NCBI GenBank assembly: GCA_036322875.1
Contig: AP027925.1
Span: forward strand, 434,001 to 498,000
DNA length: 64,000 nt
Direction of reading: 5' to 3'
Source of the DNA: Paraimprobicoccus trichonymphae
GTDB taxonomy: Bacteria > Bacillota > Clostridia > Oscillospirales > Acutalibacteraceae
This document shows positions 9,444 to 17,924 of the stretch, one piece after another (position 1 is the stretch's first letter; each line of letters begins with the position of its first letter). Made by a program: the position numbers and the translations under genes. The notes beneath the pieces were generated by a model. It ran no database searches. It was not told the DNA's origin and was given only the letters and a program-made list of their open reading frames with translations.

Positions 9444-12183
9444 ATAGCGATAGGTAAGCCTACTGTATCTATGTTTCCGGCTTTTCCCCCGCCTCACACC
9501 GTGCGTGCGACTTTCACCGCACACGGCGTTCCATCAAATTTAAATGTTTTAAAGTAAAATTGAATTTACACGTTTTCGAGCAACAGGTCTAGTTTGCTAT
9601 TGCCTTTTTATTAGCCATTTTGCGAAGTTTATTAATTTTTGTTATTTGTTTACTGGTTGGTTTTATTCGGTTGATATATTTTTGAATTATTACTGTACTT
9701 TCAGCATGTATCAATGTATGAACATTTTCATGAATTACAATTAAATTATTGTAATTATCTTTTCCATCCAGTGCTTTGGGGATTTTATGGTGACAGCAGA
9801 TTTTGTTGATTTCTAAAATTTCTCCTGTTATTGCACATTTCCCTTTTTGCGCTACGTACAATGACACCCTGTTATCCATAAACTCTATACTTTCTCGGCT
9901 TTTTACCACTGCTAATAATTTTTTGTAGTATAGCTGTGTTCACTCCTAGCTTTTTGTGTATTTCTTTTCTACCTTCTGGAGTGTAGTTATTTATGGATTT
10001 TCTAAGACAGCTTGGTGGTTTAGTTTTCACATAAGCAATCGGGCAAATTGGAGTATTATTTACAAACCTGATTTCTTTGCTGTGACCATATCTTTCTCGA
10101 ATATATCGATAATTTACTAAACTACCTTTCTTTTTCAACCAGTTTCTCAACCTGTTTTTTGCAACAGTTTTGACGTTTAAAGCTATTCTATTAATATCTC
10201 GATTTACACGTGTAGCCATTTGATAATAATTGTGTATACCCGATACCATTAAATTGTAGTGACCGATTGCCTTTCATTCTTCTTTGGCATTTTTTGGTTT
10301 TGCAATCTTTTTAATTTGATCTATCAATTTTTTGGTAACCTTTTTCTTTGCCCCCTCACATAGGTGAGATTTAACTACATATGTGTTCCGCCTTTTTATA
10401 GCTTTTATTTTTATCCCAAGAAATTCCGAATACCCCTTTTTTAGATTTACTACCTTTGATTTTTCTTAATTTTCCTGGAGTTTTAATCTGTCTTTTAACC
10501 ACTTTTTTGCAGCTATAAAGACTTTATTAGCGTCACTTCTTTTCCGACAAAATATTTTAAAATCGTCAGCATACCTTACCAAAAACATCTCTTTTAATTT
10601 GGTTTTTTTAAGTGCAAGGTATCTTGCACTGTGTATGCTTGAGCCTGATGGAGATATGTTGACAGCGTATTTGTGTTTAGTAGGCTGATTTTCCCATTGC
10701 GATGCAATCCACCAATCAAATTCATTGAGAACAATATTAGACAACAATGGCGACAGTATGCCACCTTGTGGTGTACCGCAACTAGGAGTGAGTGTTTTTC
10801 CGTCTGGAAATACAATTGGAGCTTTTAGCATCTCAAAAATAATACACATCAATTTTTTGTCTCTTATTCCCAATTGCCATATTTGTTTTTTCAACTTACT
10901 ATGATTTACATTATCGAAAAATCCTTCTATATCTATATCCACCGCAAAGTGGAGATGATTTATTTGTATAAATCGATAACTTTCTGCTATTGCGTTTTCC
11001 GCTGACCTGTTTGGCCTGAATCCATAGCTGTGTTTATTGAATTTTGCTTCACATATTGGCTCCAGAACTTGAAGTATACATTGTTGTTGTACTATTCTAT
11101 CCCACATCGTTGATATGCCTAAAGGTCTTGTTTTGCCATTGGGTTTGGAAATTTCTACACGTCTTACTGCTTTGGGTTTGTACCACGACATTTTGTCTTT
11201 TGCGATTTTGATAAACTTATCCGTTGATATTTTTTCAATATCTTTTATTGTCAGTTTATCTATACCGTAAGTTTTACTTCCCGCATTCTTTTTGATGTTA
11301 CGATAGGCAAACCTGATATTTCTTTCACTTATAATGAGCTTTATTAAATTATCAAAAACATGCCCATTTTTACTTTTGTTATAAAGTTCATCAAATTTTG
11401 TTTGCAAATTGTAATATTCGTTATGCCGTAATTTTCTTCGCTTTTTGTTTTCTGTTGCTTCGAAACCAACACAGGCATCAACTCCTTTTGGATTTGATTT
11501 TCTTTGTCATACTCGAAGCTGCGTTTGTTCAATTTTCCTTAATCTTTTCAAATCTGACTAATGGCTGTTCCTCCGTCTCCATTACAGAGATTTCACAGGT
11601 CGTGCCATCACTTTCACAGAAAATTCTTGCGCTTATGAATTTACGCAATAACCTAATTAATTAAGCTTTTCTGCTTCCAACGTTCCAATAATCCTATCTT
11701 TGCATATACCCTTAGATCTTCTCTTTGAGCCTGTATGATTGACACTGCCTGTAACAGTGTATGGTATTTCATAACAAAAATTTTTACTTTACCACACATA
11801 CCTACCAGTCGGTAGATGGACATTTCTGAACATTTGGCGTTTAGACCCGTACGTTCGAGAATTCGTCAAAGATTTCTCTCCATTCTAATCATAGGTATTT
11901 TATAGACACCCGGCATATCATTTTCCATATCTTTACTTTAAGTTTTCTAAACAGGTGGGCTCTAGCCTCTTTTGTACCAATTCATACTTTCTTATTTTTT
12001 GACTTAGGTAGTCTTTCTGCCGTCTTCACCGAGCTTCTGAACACTCACTTTTTGAGTGAGGCCAGTCGGAGTATTAATGTAAGCGTTTCAGGGCGTTACT
12101 CCATCGTTCCGCTTATTGGATTATCAGTTCTCCTAAAACTTTTGTTTTAGTGCCTAATCTTTTCAATTAGGAACGTTTCGCAC
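9444..12183 (-). mobile_element. Group II intron 1, inserted in the tail-tip gene
   Basis: On the minus strand the element begins GTGCGAAACG at 12183 (GUGYG rule) and ends CTATCGCTAT at 9444 (AY rule). Domain V is visible at about 9500-9530 (GCCGTGTGCGG, GAAA, CGCACGCACGG), followed by the domain VI stem with GAGGCGGGGG / CCTACT-type arms. Domains I-III occupy about 11530-12183. An intron-encoded reverse transcriptase/maturase/HNH gene lies within domain IV. Removing exactly 9444-12183 rejoins the tail gene in frame, which fixes both boundaries. Splicing in vivo would need a maturase from elsewhere, since the internal one is broken. Confidence 0.85.
9589..11510 (-). pseudogene. ltrA: Intron-encoded reverse transcriptase-maturase-HNH endonuclease, multiply broken
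   Basis: Pieces in order: RT domain (GIDKLTIKDIEK, RPLGISTMWDRIVQQ, FAVDIDIEGFFDNV, SCGTPQGGILSPLLSNIVLN, MFLVRYADDFKIFC with YADD intact); thumb/maturase X (NYYQMATRVNRDINRIAL); HNH (MDNRVSLYVAQKGKC, CCHHKIPKALDG, NLIVIHENVHTLIHA). Lesions seen: an A-run slip near 11445, TAA at 10466 where a sense codon is expected, a G-run slip near 10440, TGA at 10274-10276 where EEWKAIGHYN is expected, and a slip near 9890. The protein would splice and mobilise the intron by target-primed reverse transcription; with at least five lesions it cannot be made as one chain. Confidence 0.85.
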
Positions 12184-12541
12184 TTTTATCGCCGTCATAA
12201 ATTACATACGAATTTCCAAGCGTATTTTTTATCGAATTTGTTGCGTCAACAAGTGCGCTTTCTAGCTTTCCAAGTGCGTCTTTTGTGTTTTGTGTGATTT
12301 CTTCGGTTATTTTACTCGTGACATTTCCGATTAAATTTTTCAGATTATTTTTAAAATTGCCAAATTCAACTTTTACGATTCGCCCTAAAATCACGTCATA
12401 ATTAGCCACCACGGTGTTTTTTTTTTCAATAATTTTTTTGCTAGATTTATGAATAGCTATGGCACTCAATAAAAGGCTCACTAATACGACACAACCACCT
12501 ATTATAAAAACTGAATTTTCTTTTAATTTTTCTAAGTTCAT
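12184..12541 (-). CDS. Tail-tip/minor structural protein, 5' exon (N-terminal fusion with a membrane segment)
   Basis: The exon starts MNLEKLKENSVFIIGGC with one strong membrane helix (VFIIGGCVVLVSLLLSAIAI), which is odd for a tail protein. From about residue 45 it becomes the usual tail-tip sequence: NYDVILGRIVKVEFGNFKNN, NVTSKITEEITQNTKDALG, LGNSYVIYDGDK. The membrane part is probably the start of another phage gene joined by deletion. The unspliced frame runs only five codons into the intron (stop at 12167). Splicing adds about 165 residues (8944-9443). It follows the distal tail gene by 30 bases. Confidence 0.65.
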
Positions 12542-12571
12542 TTGGATTACCTCCGTTGTGTGGTTTCATAA

Positions 12572-13057
12572 TCACCTACTATGGGGTTCTACGACTATTT
12601 TTGTTAAATTGCCAGTCCAAGTTATCGTGTTATCTCCAACATTTAAAATTGGAAATTCGCCCGTCATTTGTCGATTTTTCAATGTACCGATGTTGTCTTT
12701 GTACGCTTCTTCAATCATGCTGTTGACGGTCACGTAAGAATCATCAATGTTGATTTGAAATGCGGTAATCGTATTTATTTGAATTTTTCCACAACACCAG
12801 ACCCATATAGCGTAATAAATGGTTTTACCGCTTCCAAAATATTCTATAATTGCGTTTATATCGTAATTTCCATAAAGTCCGATTTTCATATTTTTTTCAT
12901 ATGCTTGATAACCTAAGTGGTCATTAATATCACCGTCACGACCGTCTATTTCGGTTGTTTCAACTCTCATTTTCAGCTTTGAGATTGGTGGTAATTCTGA
13001 AATTAACAAACCGTTTAAAGTGTTGCTGTTGACACCGTTTACAATCACATAATTCAC
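12572..13057 (-). CDS. Phage distal tail (Dit-like) protein, probably internally deleted
   Basis: 161 residues. The N-terminus is characteristic of siphovirus Dit/tail-family proteins: VNGVNSNTLNGLLISELPPI, EIDGRDGDI, GYQAYEKNMKIGLYG, IIEYFGSGKTIYY. The C-terminus (VLNVGDNTITWTGNLTKIV-like) is the usual beta domain end. The family is generally 220-270 residues, so the middle appears shortened. It would form the hub joining the tail tube to the baseplate. Its ATG overlaps the end of the tape-measure remnant by 4 bases (13054-13057). Confidence 0.65.
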   Translation of the reverse strand: MNYVIVNGVNSNTLNGLLISELPPISKLKMRVETTEIDGRDGDINDHLGYQAYEKNMKIGLYGNYDINAIIEYFGSGKTIYYAIWVWCCGKIQINTITAFQINIDDSYVTVNSMIEEAYKDNIGTLKNRQMTGEFPILNVGDNTITWTGNLTKIVVEPHSR

Positions 13058-13474
13058 GAATAAACCACCCTTTTAACTTGATTTATTACCAGTTCGCCCA
13101 TTTTATCGCCATCAATCATAAAAGACATTCCGGCAAGTGCATTTTGCAAAGCCGTTACGATATAATCCGAATTATTTAAACTCATTTCAGATGATAATTT
13201 GGAAAATTCAGGGTTTATCGCAGTATCAAAATCAAAAGCGTGTGGTAATGAATCTTGCATTTCTTCGGTAACTGCTTTCATTTCATCAGAAAAACCTTCG
13301 CCAATTTCTAAAGCTAAATTTTTGCCAACTTGGTCACGCATTACTTTAAGATGGAGAGGAAATACCAAAAAAACCTTTTATGCCGTCTGTGATAGTTGAA
13401 ACAAATCCACTGATTTTGCCCATAATCCAATCTTTTACATTTTTTATACCGTTTCAAAGACCTTTCACCAATTC
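13054..13474 (-). pseudogene. Tape-measure protein, C-terminal remnant with a TGA and a frameshift
   Basis: After the capsid frame, minus-strand bases below 13474 read LVKGL, TGA, NGIKNVKDWIMGKISGFVS, TITDGIKGFFGISSPS, then after a one-base slip near 13355 VMRDQVGKNLALEIGEGF and ALAGMSFMIDGDKMGELVIN to the end. This is the conserved C-terminus of siphovirus tape-measure proteins (KGLWNGIKN in relatives, so the TGA replaces a Trp codon). The preceding ~1,000+ residues are missing: a deletion has joined this end to the major capsid gene. No tail could be built from it. Confidence 0.75.
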
Positions 13475-14128
13475 TAAAAATTCAGCAATTGCTTCTGAAA
13501 TTTTTCTTGTCACAAAACCCACAATATTAAACTGGCTATTGTTTATCAAAAACTTTGAAATTTTGGTCAAAGCACCAGCTAAAAAGCTCGATAAACTTAT
13601 GCTTGTGAATTTTCTTGAGTAAGATGTTAAGTCTGTAAATTCCGTAGCGTATGCACATCTGACGTTTTCATTATTATTTTTATCGCCATAATACGGAATC
13701 ATTAATGTTCCTTTAACGTTGTAAATTTCTGCCATTGAGTAAATCGGACAAATATCTTTGATTTGTTCAATAATTTTCTTGGCAATTGTGGTTGGAATAA
13801 CTGCACCATTATCGCCTAAAGCCATATTATTTGGTGTATCGGCTCTTTCGGGATTTCTGATATATTGCTCAAAAGCCCTTTCTTCGATTTTGGATTTGTC
13901 TTCTGCAATATTATTGGTATTTTCTACTGACATTTCGATTTTTTCCTCCCTGATTTCGTCTGTTGCTCTGATTGTTACGTCAATACCCTCAATTTTCTTT
14001 TTTAGTTCGTTAAATTCGGATATTTCGGTTTCTGACATTGCTCGTTCTTCAAGTTTTGCTAGATTTAAAATTTCTTGCATTTTGTTTTGGTTTTCCGCCC
14101 TTTGTTCGGTTAAGTATTTTAATTTCAT
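13472..14128 (-). pseudogene. HK97-type major capsid protein, truncated by deletion
   Basis: Starts MKLKYLTEQRAENQ with the coiled delta domain (QNKMQEILNLAKLEERAMSE, EFNELKKKIEGIDV), then the capsid core: NNMALGDNGAVIPTTIAKKI, CPIYSMAEIYNVKG, LMIPYYGDKN, SSFLAGALTKISKFLINNSQ, IAEFLE. HK97 capsid proteins run to about 380-400 residues; here homology stops at about residue 219, and the frame passes into tape-measure sequence (LVKGL) before a TGA at 13454. The deletion removed the rest of the capsid gene, connectors, tail tube and most of the tape measure. It is preceded, on the other strand, by the Rpn gene. Confidence 0.8.
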
Positions 14129-14192
14129 GTTAGATTTCTCCTTTAATTTGTTTTAAAATATTTTCATAGGCTGAATAATCCGTTTTCACTAT

Positions 14193-14930
14193 GTGGCTGG
14201 TATAGAAATAGTAGATCCGTACTTAAAGAAAGGGCACAAAAAGGACAAACTTTCAATTTTAGATGTAAAAATAAAAACCAAAAGCGGAAAATTATTGGCA
14301 ATCGAAATACAAGTCATTGACACAGATGAAATGAAAGAACGAGTCATGTTTGGTATATCAAAAATTATACATGACCAATTAAAAAGCGGCGATACTTATA
14401 AAAATATTAAAAGAGCAATAAGCATATTAATAACGGATTTTGTGTTGATAGAAGAAAATGATTCTTATTATAACAGATTTAGATTTTATGATGAGAGAAC
14501 AAAAACAGAGTTTAGTAACATAATGGAAATAAACACTTTAGAACTCGCTAAATTACCAAGTGAATTAGATGATGAAAGTACTAAAAACAAGTGGTTATGG
14601 TTGCGATTTTTAAATGCTAAAGACGAGGAGGAACTTGATATGCTAGCACAAACATTACCTGAAATTTGCGAAGCAACAACTATTTTAAAAAGATTAAGCC
14701 AAAACAAGAGAGTTAGAGCAGCGTATGAAGCACGAGAAAGGGAAATAAGGGATGAACTTTCAAGAATGAAGAGTGCTGAAAGACAAGGTATTGAAATAGG
14801 TAAAGAAGAAGGCAAACAAGAAAAAGCAATTGAAATAGCAAAAAATTCTTTAAATATTGGATTAAGTGCTGACCAAATATCACAGATTACAGGTTTAACG
14901 GTTAAAGAAATAGAAAGTCTAAGAACCTAA
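14193..14930 (+). CDS. Rpn/PD-(D/E)XK nuclease-family transposase-like protein, N-terminally shortened
   Basis: 245 residues on the plus strand. The catalytic core is visible: DKLSILDVKIKTKSGKL then LAIEIQ (D...ExQ of PD-(D/E)XK), YKNIKRAISILITDF, and the family's C-terminal half (WLWLRFLNAKDEEELDM, KRVRAAYEAREREIRDEL, GLSADQISQITGLTVKEIE). Relatives have about 40-50 more residues at the N-terminus (the LDPKNDFVFKKIFG-like start); here it begins with a GTG (MAGIEIVDPYLKK) just after the capsid gene's start. These proteins promote RecA-independent recombination. Its last ~290 bases are duplicated in inverse orientation at 18613-18900. A terminator follows. Confidence 0.75.
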   Translation: MAGIEIVDPYLKKGHKKDKLSILDVKIKTKSGKLLAIEIQVIDTDEMKERVMFGISKIIHDQLKSGDTYKNIKRAISILITDFVLIEENDSYYNRFRFYDERTKTEFSNIMEINTLELAKLPSELDDESTKNKWLWLRFLNAKDEEELDMLAQTLPEICEATTILKRLSQNKRVRAAYEAREREIRDELSRMKSAERQGIEIGKEEGKQEKAIEIAKNSLNIGLSADQISQITGLTVKEIESLRT

Positions 14931-15107
14931 GTTAAAATTCAAACTAAAAGTTAAGACTCTGTTGAGAAATCCGTTTCTCTTCAGGGTTTTTTGTTGCAAA
15001 TTTTTAATGATAGAGAGTGAAAGAATGAACTTTTTTAATTTCAGAAAACGCCGAGAAGCGAGAGCAGAACAAATAACCCCACCGATTGATGAAATCTTGT
15101 TAAAAGC
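14643..15107 (+). repeat. Inverted repeat copy A (Rpn 3' half, terminator, portal start)
   Basis: About 465 bases, roughly 95 percent identical to the reverse complement of 18436-18900. It contains the end of the Rpn gene, a hairpin terminator and the first ~25 codons of the portal gene (MIESERMNFFNFRKRREARA). The copy breaks off at AAAGCA where the minus-strand prohead protease gene begins. Confidence 0.85.
14956..14994 (+). terminator. Terminator after the Rpn gene (copy A)
   Basis: GAGAAA-TCCG-TTTCTC stem-loop followed by TTCAGGGTTTTTTG, just downstream of the plus-strand Rpn stop. The same sequence occurs in inverse orientation at 18552-18590. Confidence 0.6.
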
Positions 15108-15641
15108 ATTTTTGTGGTTAATTATTTTCGCTTTGAATTCTTGTCCACGATATTCTATTTTTGAATTTTTTTCGGCACGCATTTCGATTGATGTACCCAC
15201 ATAACACGGCATTTTTCTGTCATCAATAATTGAAATTTCCGTTAAATTCATTTCCTCGACAAATCTACGTTTTAATCCCTCTTTTATCGGTTCTTCTACT
15301 TCTTTTAAAAGTTCAAAACCAAAAGACCAACCACGCAATTTGTCTTCTTTTGCTTTTTGCATGACTTCACTGTCTGTAATTTTGCAAATAGCTCTGAGCC
15401 CGATATTATCCTCAAAAAGTTCAACATTTCCTTGTTTCGTCGAGCCAAGTTGTCTGTTGTGGTCATGATTCAGCAAACAAAAAATATCTTCATTCTTTTC
15501 GATTGCTCTCTGAAAAACTTTTGGTTTGATTTGTTCTACGAATCTTTCACCCTTTTCATCAAGCATAATTTTTGAGTCTCGTTCAATCGCATTGACGTAT
15601 CCATCTAATAAAACGGCGTCATTTCTTAACTCTATTCTCAA
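15108..15641 (-). pseudogene. HK97-family prohead protease, C-terminus replaced
   Basis: Begins MRIELRNDAVLLDGYVN, then FLLNHDH-type motif (CLLNHDHNRQLGS, catalytic His), LRGWSFGFELL (catalytic Ser region) and MNLTEISIIDDRKMPCYVG, which is the end of the S78 protease core at about residue 160. After IEYRGQEFKAKIINHKN the frame enters the antisense of repeat copy A and continues as nonsense to 14919. The protease would trim the delta domain from capsid subunits during head maturation. The break at 15107/15108 marks the site where the inverted Rpn/portal copy was inserted. Confidence 0.75.
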
Positions 15642-15642
15642 T

Positions 15643-15831
15643 TCATATCACCACCTTGTAGACGTCAAGCCATGCTTTTGCTGGGTATAAATTCCGACTT
15701 AAACACGGCATATCGGGATTAGTTTTCTTGATTTCCAATTTATTTTCTATGCAATATTCTCTGAGCTTTCGATAATCATACTTTGTCTTAACAAAAGAAA
15801 CTTCACTAACACTTGCATATTTTTTTTTCAT
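15643..15831 (-). CDS. Small phage protein of unknown function (62 aa)
   Basis: MKKKYASVSEVSFVKTKYDY, then a basic/acidic mixed stretch ending YPAKAWLDVYKVVI. I do not recognise the family. It has a plausible ATG and ends 2 bases before the prohead protease start, so it belongs to the same head-gene transcript. The SVSEVSFVKTKYDYRKLREYC pattern suggests a small helix-turn-helix-like or adaptor protein, but that is a guess. Confidence 0.45.
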   Translation of the reverse strand: MKKKYASVSEVSFVKTKYDYRKLREYCIENKLEIKKTNPDMPCLSRNLYPAKAWLDVYKVVI

Positions 15832-15835
15832 AATT

Positions 15836-15985
15836 TTAGTTTAACCAACCCCTCATCTCTAAGTCGTCAATTATGTCCTCACATATTCGGTTTGTTTTCT
15901 TTTTTATGCGTTTTAACTCGTCTTTGCGTTCCTCAATAAGTTCCAATATCTGATAATAATAAGTTTTGTTTGCATAATTATTCAT
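15836..15985 (-). CDS. Small phage protein of unknown function (49 aa)
   Basis: A short frame that reads MNNYANKTYYYQILELIEER and then a Lys/Arg-rich helix (KDELKRIKKKTNRICEDI) ending EMRGWLN. It is tightly packed: it ends 5 bases before the next start (15831) and its start overlaps the stop of the gene upstream (15978-15985), typical of phage operons. Highly helical and charged; function unknown. Confidence 0.45.
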   Translation of the reverse strand: MNNYANKTYYYQILELIEERKDELKRIKKKTNRICEDIIDDLEMRGWLN

Positions 15986-16130
15986 TTTTAATATTTTCTC
16001 CAATTTTTGAATCAATTTTTGTTGTTTGGTTAATATTCGGCGTGTAAACCTCTTTTGTGGTCGGGTTATAAAGCACGTCTTGTAACCCCAATTTTATGAA
16101 ATTTAGTCCCAACGGTTCTAAATCTTCCAT
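15978..16130 (-). CDS. Small phage protein of unknown function (50 aa)
   Basis: Reads MEDLEPLGLNFIKLGLQDVL, then YNPTTKEVYTPNINQTTKID to the end. ATG at 16130. It overlaps the following 49-residue gene by 8 bases, supporting it as a real translated unit in the phage head region. No recognised domain. Confidence 0.4.
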   Translation of the reverse strand: MEDLEPLGLNFIKLGLQDVLYNPTTKEVYTPNINQTTKIDSKIGENIKNE

Positions 16131-16219
16131 GGGACAAGATTACAAAAGAAAAAAACCGAATTATCGAGGGTTTGTAGATTGTCATTTGATTAAAATGTAA
16201 ACTATCACTTGTTTGTTGC

Positions 16220-16429
16220 TTAAATGTGAACTTCCAAAATAAATGACACTCAATTGAAGTTTTATCCGGAAAAAGACCGAAAATAGCGTTGACCGTTCTG
16301 GTTTTTTTGACAAAATATTTGAGTAGGTATACCTACTCAAATATAACAGAAATTAAAATTGGGAAAATCAGTATCTGCCAACACTAAATGGGGTTTGGAG
16401 TAGGTAAAACTCTGGAAGTTCACATTAAA
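16220..16429. repeat. ~210-bp MITE-like unit with 16-bp terminal inverted repeats and a central 26-bp palindrome
   Basis: Ends: TTAAATGTGAACTTCC at 16220-16235 and GGAAGTTCACATTAAA at 16414-16429, which are inverted complements with one mismatch. The centre, 16317-16342, is a perfect 26-base palindrome (halves ATTTGAGTAGGTA / TACCTACTCAAAT). Another GAGTAGGTA half-site lies near 16398. It occupies the space between the minus-strand phage head genes and the plus-strand peptide/hydrolase cassette. It could be a miniature element, a divergent operator region or a cassette boundary. Confidence 0.5.
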
Positions 16430-16587
16430 TATAATGAGTTTTACCTGACTATATTTCATTAAAATTAACGATTTGCAATTTTTTTAAGAATAGTATATTA
16501 TAACTAAGTGGTTTATTATCAGGAACAAATTAGTATCCTGATTGGCACATTGGTATTTGCAACTTAAATTTGTAGGAGGACAAAGCT

Positions 16588-16848
16588 ATGGAAATTAAAA
16601 AAATCATTGATGAGATTACAAAAAAAATTTTAAAGTCTGAAGAAAAAATAGAAAAAATTTTTAAATTTGATAAAGTGGATGAAATTTTTGAAGTTTATAA
16701 AAGCTTCAATAACTCTTTGTCTAAGGAAGATTTTATAACTTACATTAGTGAATCTGCCGATATTATAAAATTTTTTAAAAATCAGACAAAAGAGGTAAAA
16801 GAGAATAGGTTAAGCAAAGTTTCAGGGGGGAAATTCAGATTTGAATAA
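16588..16848 (+). CDS. Double-glycine leader peptide (Nif11-like leader, very short core)
   Basis: 86 residues, start ATG 16588 with a strong ribosome site (GTAGGAGGACAAAGCT). Charged helical leader (IIDEITKKILKSEEKIEKIF, FNNSLSKEDFITYISES) ending NRLSKVSGG, a textbook double-glycine cleavage site, followed by only KFRFE. The body resembles Nif11/nitrile-hydratase-type long leaders; the tiny 5-residue tail is unusual. The stop overlaps the start of the secreted hydrolase (16841), so the two are co-translated. A C39 peptidase able to cut such sites is encoded at 50442-51014. Function (bacteriocin, signal, or shared leader) is inferred. Confidence 0.6.
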   Translation: MEIKKIIDEITKKILKSEEKIEKIFKFDKVDEIFEVYKSFNNSLSKEDFITYISESADIIKFFKNQTKEVKENRLSKVSGGKFRFE

Positions 16849-17887
16849 AAAGATTTTTTCTGCCCTTTTAGGGATTAGTGTTTTGTGTCTAAACGGCTCT
16901 GCTTTAGGTGTTTCTGGTGAGGCTAAGAATGAAAATGAAAAAGGTTTTTTATTTAGTATAGTCGATACTGCAAATAAATATAAAAAACCTATAGTTAAAA
17001 TTGGTATTACAGTTGGCGCTACTATCTTAACTTTATTGGGGATTAGATCAGTTTCAAATAGTTGTATATTTCCTGGTATTCACATGGATTTTCCATGTTT
17101 TTCTAACATACAAGATGGGAATATTCAATTTTATGGTCATTATAGTATTATAACACGTCGATTTATTGAGATTGGCAATTTAAGAGGGTGTAGTTACAAA
17201 TACAAAAATCCAAATTATGACTCGTTAAGAAATAAAAGTGTAATATTGTTTGGTCCGAACGCAGATTCAGCACCGAACATGGTTCGTAGTCATGTAATGG
17301 AAACATTATTAAATAGAGGTGCTACTGTAGTTGCGGTAGATTATGGAGGTTACGGTTATAGTAGTTTATCGGCTGCAACTTTAAGAATTTCGCAAGGCAC
17401 ACTATATAATGATGGAGAAACAATTTATAAGTATGTCTTAAAAAATTTAGGATATAATTCGGAAGATGTTATTGTTTTTGGCTTTTCTTTAGGTGGATCG
17501 GTTGCTTCACATATTGCTGATTATGCTTCTTCAAAAGGACAAGATTTATGTGGTTTAATTTTAGCAAGTCCAATAAATAGTTTGTATAGTGCAGCAACAA
17601 ATATGACGTGCAAACTGTTAGCTGCTGTCGCTAGAGTTGTAACGATGTCTGCTTTAAATACAGAAGATAATTTAAGTCGAGTAAATAAAAATATACCTTT
17701 ATTTATATGTAGTGGCGATAAATACGATTTTCTTAGTCTCGAAAAAACATTACTTCATCAAAAAGTTCAAGAACTTGGATTTAAAAATATAACAACACAT
17801 ATTGAGTCAAATTGTGCCCATAATGATTTAGATAAAATGTTTAAACGGAATAACTTTGAGGATTATGTTAATAGTCTTGTTCGTTAA
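16841..17887 (+). CDS. Secreted or membrane-anchored alpha/beta hydrolase
   Basis: 348 residues from a TTG start at 16841 that overlaps the preceding stop, with GGGGGG as ribosome site. N-terminal signal-like stretch (FSALLGISVLCLNGSALGVS) and a second hydrophobic helix (IVKIGITVGATILTLLGI). Hydrolase fold: SVILFGPNADSAPNM, oxyanion side; VVAVDYGGYGYS; nucleophile elbow VIVFGFSLGGSVASH (Ser near residue 216); acid in FICSGDKYDF; His in ESNCAHNDLD. Family members are thioesterase/peptidase-like serine hydrolases (BEM46/ABHD-like layout). Located extracytoplasmically, it could act on lipids, peptides or host substrates. It forms a two-gene cassette with the leader peptide. Confidence 0.75.
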   Translation: MNKKIFSALLGISVLCLNGSALGVSGEAKNENEKGFLFSIVDTANKYKKPIVKIGITVGATILTLLGIRSVSNSCIFPGIHMDFPCFSNIQDGNIQFYGHYSIITRRFIEIGNLRGCSYKYKNPNYDSLRNKSVILFGPNADSAPNMVRSHVMETLLNRGATVVAVDYGGYGYSSLSAATLRISQGTLYNDGETIYKYVLKNLGYNSEDVIVFGFSLGGSVASHIADYASSKGQDLCGLILASPINSLYSAATNMTCKLLAAVARVVTMSALNTEDNLSRVNKNIPLFICSGDKYDFLSLEKTLLHQKVQELGFKNITTHIESNCAHNDLDKMFKRNNFEDYVNSLVR

Positions 17888-17924
17888 TCGTTGTACCTGT
17901 TTCCCATCAATCTAGTAAAAATTT

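Noticed and set aside
10274..13456. General reassignment of UGA to tryptophan
   Set aside because: rpmH (62250) and rnpA (62601) end in TGA at their normal family ends, and intact core proteins use TGG for Trp. The TGA-for-Trp cases are all in mobile or decaying genes, so point mutation is simpler.
14919..15107. C-terminal extension of the prohead protease
   Set aside because: These codons are the antisense of the duplicated Rpn/portal segment (repeat copy A), not protease sequence.
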